The notes beneath the pieces are model-generated. The model worked only from the letters and a program-made list of their open reading frames with translations, ran no database searches and was not told the origin of the DNA. The position numbers and the translations under genes are program-made. Of a stretch of DNA of 11,000 nucleotides, positions 7,643 through 11,000 are shown piece by piece. The stretch is from positions 1 to 11,000 of the forward strand of contig JAJZOA010000345.1 in the NCBI GenBank assembly GCA_021852225.1, given 5' to 3'. The first letter of the stretch is position 1. Each line of letters begins with the position of its first letter. The DNA comes from Planctomycetota bacterium. GTDB lineage: Bacteria; Planctomycetota; Phycisphaerae; WQYP01.

Positions 7643-7671
7643 TGCCGGCATTTACGTTCCGGCACCGCCGG
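7643..7671. promoter_or_regulatory. Overlapping hairpins between the aldehyde dehydrogenase and RpiB-like genes
   Basis: TGCCGG (7643-7648) pairs with CCGGCA (7659-7664) around a 10-base loop. The alternative stem CCGGC/GCCGG (7659-7671) has a 3-base loop. The two are mutually exclusive and lie in a 54-base gap, just upstream of the AGGAG of the next gene. No T-run follows, so this is not a terminator. It could be an mRNA processing or stability element within the operon. Confidence 0.3.
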
Positions 7672-7679
7672 AAGATTAT

Positions 7680-9080
7680 TTACACCACATGCAGTGAACC
7701 GCTGATGGCCATCCGCCGAAAGCGCGTAAACGTCAGCGGATTGGTCACACCCTCACCGGTGGGTGTGGCGACGGTATAACTGGCATAACCTTCGCCCTGT
7801 ATGCCCAATGCCGCGGTACTTGGCCCATTAACCGCAAATAAGGTTGTGTTCATCACCCGTCCCATGCGGGTGATATGGCCTAAATTGTTGGAATGAATAA
7901 TGCCTGTGTGGCCAAAGCCATGTTCATATTTAACCGCCAGTTCCAGTGCCTGGTCAAAATTTCCCGCCCGGACAAACGGCACAAACGGCATCATCTGCTC
8001 TTCGGCCACAAATGGATTTTTCTCATCGGTTTCACCGAACAGCAATTCCACATTGTCCGCACAGTGTGTTCCGCCGGCCTGCGCCAGGACCGTACAATTT
8101 TTACCCACCAGTTCCTTGTTGACCGCGTAATGGTCATCTTTCCAACTGAATGCTTTTTTCGTGAGCTGTTCAATTTGCTCTTTGTTCAGCCGCACCGCCC
8201 CAGCCCGGCTCATGGCGTCCATCAATTTGTCAAAGACGCTTTCCACCACAAACACTTCTTTTTCACCGATGCACAGCAGATTATTATCAAAGCCCGCGCC
8301 GGTAATTATGGAGCGTGCCGCACGATCAAGATCGGCTGTTTCATCAACAACCACGGGTGGATTGCCCGGTCCGCCGACCACCGCCCGCTTCTTCTGGGCC
8401 AACGCCGCCCGCGCCACCGCCGGCCCGCCGGTAATGACCAGAAGCGCGACATCCGGATGTTCAAACAGAGCATTGGCCGATTCCAATGTGGGTGGCTCAA
8501 TGACGCAGATCAAATTATCAATACCAAACGTTTCCGCGATCTGCCGGTTGTAGACGCGTACCGCTTCAGCGGCGCAGCGATGACCGGATGGATGCGCATT
8601 GGCCACCAGAGCATTGCCGGCGGCGATCATATTAATCGCATTGGCGCTAAGGGTCGGTATCGAATGCGTTACCGGCGTTACCACACCGATTACGCCCCAG
8701 GGGGCCATTTCATCCAGAGATATGCCGTTATCCCCGCTGTGTGCCGCCGTGCGAATAAATTCCACCCCCGGCACTTTGGTCAACAGGTGGAGCTTGGCTA
8801 TCTTATGATCCAGGCGGCCAACTTTGGTTTCATCCAGTTCCATGCGGGCCCACGCGTCCGCGTTCTGCACCGCAATTTTCTTGATAAGTTTGCAAATGCC
8901 GTCCCGGACTTCCATACCCGCTTTGGCCAGTTGCTGTTGCGCCCGCGAAGCCGCTTCCACCGCGTCACCGGCGGTTGTGAATATGCCGTTGGCTCCGCCG
9001 GAGGTTTTTCCAGCGCCGGTTGTGCCCAGACGCTGCAGAACTTCGCGGACCACTGATTCAACAAGTGCGGATTGATCCAT
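7680..9080 (-). CDS. CoA-acylating aldehyde dehydrogenase, BMC cargo (PduP/EutE family)
   Basis: Oxidises an aldehyde, here probably L-lactaldehyde, with CoA and NAD+ to an acyl-CoA inside the shell. It has 466 aa, full length for the family. Residues 3-18 (QSALVESVVREVLQRL) form the classical amphipathic encapsulation helix, joined by a short Gly/Thr linker to the enzyme from ~30. The nucleotide-binding part shows APWGVIGVVTPVTH and VITGGPAVARAA. The catalytic Cys is 270 in FDNNLLCIGEK, the signature of the CoA-acylating PduP/EutE branch rather than of hydrolytic aldehyde dehydrogenases. The sequence PSTAALGIQGEGYASYTVATPTGEG near the C-terminus is also typical. ATG 9080 is preceded by GGGAG at 10 bases, within a short dyad (9093-9104). 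The BMC-H gene lies upstream across a repeat-bearing gap, and the RpiB-like gene 54 bases downstream. Lactaldehyde as substrate is inferred from the aldolase context. Confidence 0.94.
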   Translation of the reverse strand: MDQSALVESVVREVLQRLGTTGAGKTSGGANGIFTTAGDAVEAASRAQQQLAKAGMEVRDGICKLIKKIAVQNADAWARMELDETKVGRLDHKIAKLHLLTKVPGVEFIRTAAHSGDNGISLDEMAPWGVIGVVTPVTHSIPTLSANAINMIAAGNALVANAHPSGHRCAAEAVRVYNRQIAETFGIDNLICVIEPPTLESANALFEHPDVALLVITGGPAVARAALAQKKRAVVGGPGNPPVVVDETADLDRAARSIITGAGFDNNLLCIGEKEVFVVESVFDKLMDAMSRAGAVRLNKEQIEQLTKKAFSWKDDHYAVNKELVGKNCTVLAQAGGTHCADNVELLFGETDEKNPFVAEEQMMPFVPFVRAGNFDQALELAVKYEHGFGHTGIIHSNNLGHITRMGRVMNTTLFAVNGPSTAALGIQGEGYASYTVATPTGEGVTNPLTFTRFRRMAISGSLHVV

Positions 9081-9164
9081 AAATATTCAACTCCCGTAAA
9101 CGGGATGTTCCTCTTATCATGACCAGGCGAAAGTCGGCGATGATGCAAGACCGACAACGACCGA

Positions 9165-9271
9165 TCTCAAATTTCAAATCCGAAATCTCAAATTTTGAAA
9201 TCTCAAATCCGAAATCGTCGCGGTCGCATCGCCAGCATCAGCATCTGAAATTTCAAACCTCAAATCTGAAA
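9165..9271. repeat. Second heptamer repeat family, two blocks (TCTCAAA / TCCGAAA / TTTCAAA)
   Basis: Block one (9165-9214) holds seven consecutive units: TCTCAAA, TTTCAAA, TCCGAAA, TCTCAAA, TTTTGAAA (one base longer), TCTCAAA, TCCGAAA. Block two (9244-9271) holds four: TCTGAAA, TTTCAAA, CCTCAAA, TCTGAAA. A GC-rich unrelated 29-base segment separates them. The period is 7, as in the array at 5694-5858, but the unit is unrelated. It occupies the middle of the 206-base gap between the shell and aldehyde dehydrogenase genes. An open frame on the plus strand reads through it only because the units lack stops on that strand. Confidence 0.85.
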
Positions 9272-9286
9272 TCTCGACTGCCGGCC

Positions 9287-9550
9287 TCAGACCTTGACAG
9301 TCTCTTCATGCGGGCGGGCGATCACGGACGTGGCCGCAATCTGGCCCAGCTTGCTTCCGGCGGCGGCACCGGCTTCCACCGCGGCCTTCACGGCCGAGAC
9401 ATCACCGGTAAACGTAATGGCCACCAGACCATTGCCCACGCGGTGCTGCCCTACGTATTGCACGTTGGCGGCCTTGAGTGCGGCATCCGCGGCTTCAATG
9501 GCGGCAATTAGACCCTTGGCTTCAATCATGCCGATTGCTTGTTGTGACAT
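9287..9550 (-). CDS. BMC-H hexameric microcompartment shell protein
   Basis: Single-domain shell protein, 87 aa, building the hexagonal facets of the compartment. It aligns along its length with PduA/CcmK proteins: AIGMIEAKGLIAAIEAADAALKAANV, then VGNGLVAITFTGDVSAVKAAVEAG, and an end with ARPHEE. Lys 26 at the hexamer edge is conserved. The pore loop is Gly39-Asn40-Gly41, where PduA has Gly-Ser-Gly, so the pore is lined by asparagine. There is no N- or C-terminal extension. AGGAGT lies 7 bases before ATG 9550; a T9 run (transcribed strand sense) sits between the kinase stop and this site but has no stem. PVM loci normally carry more BMC-H genes and pentamer genes; none is in this window, so the locus must continue to the right or elsewhere. 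Confidence 0.95.
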   Translation of the reverse strand: MSQQAIGMIEAKGLIAAIEAADAALKAANVQYVGQHRVGNGLVAITFTGDVSAVKAAVEAGAAAGSKLGQIAATSVIARPHEETVKV

Positions 9551-9578
9551 CGTTGGACTCCTAAAAAAAAATTATCCA

Positions 9579-10790
9579 TTAACCAGCGCGACCCGCGGTC
9601 GCGGCTTTTTGTTCGTTTGTCTGTAAGGCCCGCACGGTCTGCCGGGCCACAATAAGTTCTTCGTTCGTCGGCAGCACCCAAATCTGAACCTTGCTTCCGG
9701 CGGCATCGATACGGCATTCGCCTTTGGCGTGCCGATTTTTCTGTTCATCCAGCACAATGCCGGCATATTGCATATCGGAAATAATGCGCTGCCGAATAGC
9801 CACCGCATGCTGTCCGATGCCGCCGGTAAATACAATCGCATCAGCCCCGTTCAGCACCGCGAGATACGCCCCGATATACTGCCGCACCGATTCCACAAAA
9901 ATATCCAGTGCCAGTTGCGCCCGTTTATTTCCCTGCGTTGCAGCCTGTTCCACATCGCGGCAATCCGAGCTAACCCCGCTGACTCCCAAAAGGCCGCCCT
10001 CTTTGCCCAGCTTTTTCCAGATATCGTCCAGCTTCACCCCGGCCTGCAGCAGCTTGAGCAACGCGAAGGTGTCAAAATCGCCACAGCGTGATGCCTGCGG
10101 CAGCCCGCTTTGCGCGGTCATGCCAAAACTGTTGGCCACGCTCTTCCCATGGTGCGTGGCATTGACACTGCTGGAGCCGCCGAGATGTACGGAAATAATT
10201 TTGTTTGCCGCCGGATTTAATTCCCCCATGCGCGTGGCGATGTAGCGATGCGATGCGCCATGAAATCCATAGCGGCGGATGCCCAGTTTTTCGGTCCACT
10301 CATAAGGAATCGCATACGCCTGCCGATGCAATGGAATGCTCTGATGAAACGCTGTTTCAAACGCCGCCACCTGTGGAATCCCCGGCAGTCGCCGGGCAAA
10401 TGCCCGCATCGCCGCGATGTAGGGCGGATTGTGGGCCGGCGCTACATCCGCAAACTGCTGCATCACATCCAGCACATGGTCATCCACCTGCACCACTTCC
10501 AGCGGACCGCCGTGCACCGCCTTAAACCCGATGGCGTTGACGTCTTCCATTTTTTCAATCACGCCCGCCCGCACCAGTTCATGCAGATGCAGTTCAATGG
10601 CCGCGCCATGATCGGGCAATTGCGCGCTGCCGGTAAGTTTGGATTTGCCCGTGGGCGTAAACGTCCACGCGCTTTCCGACAGACCAATGCGATCCGCAGC
10701 GCCTTCCGCCAGCACGCGCTCGCCCGCGGCCATGTCGAAGAGCTTATACTTAAAGCTCGTGGAACCAAGATTGGCAACCAGAACAATCAT
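9579..10790 (-). CDS. ackA: Acetate kinase family acyl kinase with altered acyl pocket
   Basis: ASKHA-fold kinase making ATP from an acyl phosphate, the energy-yielding last step of the compartment pathway. The start is set at ATG 10790 (403 aa; MIVLVANLGSTSFKYKLF is the family N-terminus); the TTG at 10802 only adds MGFW. Conserved: Asn 7, VHGG, FHQSIP, His 177 (YGFHGASH), GKSV, Arg 235 (ASRCGD), the LLGVSGVSSD loop, FTGGIG and NEEL. Compared with Methanosarcina thermophila AckA, Arg91 is Lys 90, Asp148 is Glu 145, Asn211 is Gly 205, and the acetate-pocket residues Leu122 and Pro232 are Ala 119 and Ala 226. A larger substrate such as lactyl or propionyl phosphate is inferred. The BMC-H gene follows after 28 bases. 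The symbol marks the family, not proven acetate specificity. Confidence 0.88.
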   Translation of the reverse strand: MIVLVANLGSTSFKYKLFDMAAGERVLAEGAADRIGLSESAWTFTPTGKSKLTGSAQLPDHGAAIELHLHELVRAGVIEKMEDVNAIGFKAVHGGPLEVVQVDDHVLDVMQQFADVAPAHNPPYIAAMRAFARRLPGIPQVAAFETAFHQSIPLHRQAYAIPYEWTEKLGIRRYGFHGASHRYIATRMGELNPAANKIISVHLGGSSSVNATHHGKSVANSFGMTAQSGLPQASRCGDFDTFALLKLLQAGVKLDDIWKKLGKEGGLLGVSGVSSDCRDVEQAATQGNKRAQLALDIFVESVRQYIGAYLAVLNGADAIVFTGGIGQHAVAIRQRIISDMQYAGIVLDEQKNRHAKGECRIDAAGSKVQIWVLPTNEELIVARQTVRALQTNEQKAATAGRAG

Positions 10791-10824
10791 CCAAAATCCC
10801 AAACAACACTATTAAGGTCGGCAT

Positions 10825-11000
10825 CTAATCGACCAACGTTTCGGGCACCACATCACCCATGCAGCCGCGGGTGCTTGCACCGCGCGACAATTGTTCAGCG
10901 ACATGCCGCGCACCACTGAAGTAACAATCCCGTGCTCGCGGCCCTATCGCGTCATAGAGCACCGTGGTGATAACCCGGTGGTTAATTCGCGACACCGCAT
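10825..11000 (-). CDS. Possible 3' end of an upstream gene, partial, unrecognised
   Basis: One minus-strand frame is open from the right edge to TAG at 10827-10825. It gives 57 residues, Arg/Gly/Ala-rich, including LYDAIGPRARDCYFSGARHV and ending PETLVD. The other two minus frames are closed by early stops. I recognise no family. The codon choice (CGA, CGG, GGG, ATA) is less biased than in the neighbouring genes, and a 57-codon open run can occur by chance at this GC content. If real, it ends 34 bases before the kinase ATG and would be the preceding operon gene. If not, these bases are the operon leader; no convincing promoter was seen. Confidence 0.3.
   Translation of the reverse strand, partial: AVSRINHRVITTVLYDAIGPRARDCYFSGARHVAEQLSRGASTRGCMGDVVPETLVD

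Noticed and set aside
7893..9056. Long plus-strand open frame of 387 codons opposite the aldehyde dehydrogenase
   Set aside because: It lies wholly antisense to a clear enzyme gene, is rich in His/Arg/Pro as expected from reading a GC-biased gene backwards, and shows no known domain or ribosome-binding site.
9119..9511. Plus-strand open frame of 130 codons through the heptamer repeats
   Set aside because: Its middle is translated repeat and its end is antisense to the BMC-H gene; it stays open only because the repeat unit lacks stops on this strand.
9551..9578. Intrinsic terminator between kinase and BMC-H genes (T9 run on the transcribed strand)
   Set aside because: There is no GC-rich stem before the T-run, and an AGGAG ribosome-binding site follows directly.
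10801..10840. Sigma-70-like promoter on the minus strand ahead of the kinase (TTGGTC ... TAATAG)
   Set aside because: Both boxes match consensus at only half of their positions, so it is not distinguishable from chance.

Overview
The window carries most of a catabolic bacterial microcompartment (BMC) operon of the Planctomycetes/Verrucomicrobia (PVM) type, transcribed on the minus strand. Facing it from the left is one large secreted glycosidase gene on the plus strand. The gene set (one-domain BMC-H shell protein, CoA-acylating aldehyde dehydrogenase, class II sugar-phosphate aldolase, lactate/malate dehydrogenase, acetate-kinase homologue, DeoR regulator) matches the PVM locus that lets planctomycetes grow on L-fucose and L-rhamnose. 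The host is therefore most likely a planctomycete, verrucomicrobium or relative with a moderately GC-rich genome. No 16S or other taxonomic marker is present, so this is inference.

Layout. 1-239: AT-rich leader without a gene, ending in a hairpin just before the glycosidase. 252-3746 (+): Tat-exported GH106-type alpha-L-rhamnosidase. 3747-3961: gap between convergent genes, no clear terminator. Minus strand, in order of transcription (right to left): an uncertain open frame running off the right edge; acyl/acetate kinase (10790-9579); BMC-H (9550-9287); a 206-base gap with heptamer repeats; aldehyde dehydrogenase (9080-7680); a cargo-like protein with a degenerate RpiB/LacA-type domain (7625-6759); class II aldolase (6717-5863); a 199-base gap with a second heptamer family folding into a long inverted repeat; lactate/malate dehydrogenase (5663-4746); DeoR regulator (4732 or 4711 to 3962). 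All other gaps in the operon are 13-54 bases.

Inferred flow: exported GH106 releases L-rhamnose from polysaccharide. Isomerase and kinase outside the window make the ketose 1-phosphate. The aldolase splits it to DHAP and L-lactaldehyde inside the shell. The dehydrogenase makes the acyl-CoA, a PduL-type phosphotransacylase (not seen here) makes the acyl phosphate, and the kinase recovers ATP. The lactate/malate dehydrogenase would turn over NADH. DeoR probably senses a sugar phosphate.

Most notable: (i) the kinase differs from acetate kinase at several catalytic positions and at two of the four acyl-pocket positions, both changed to alanine, as expected for a larger acyl group such as lactyl; (ii) the RpiB-like protein has lost the catalytic cysteine loop but carries an encapsulation-type N-terminal helix; (iii) the 'lactate' dehydrogenase has malate-dehydrogenase-type specificity residues; (iv) the two long gaps in the operon each hold a different 7-base tandem repeat.
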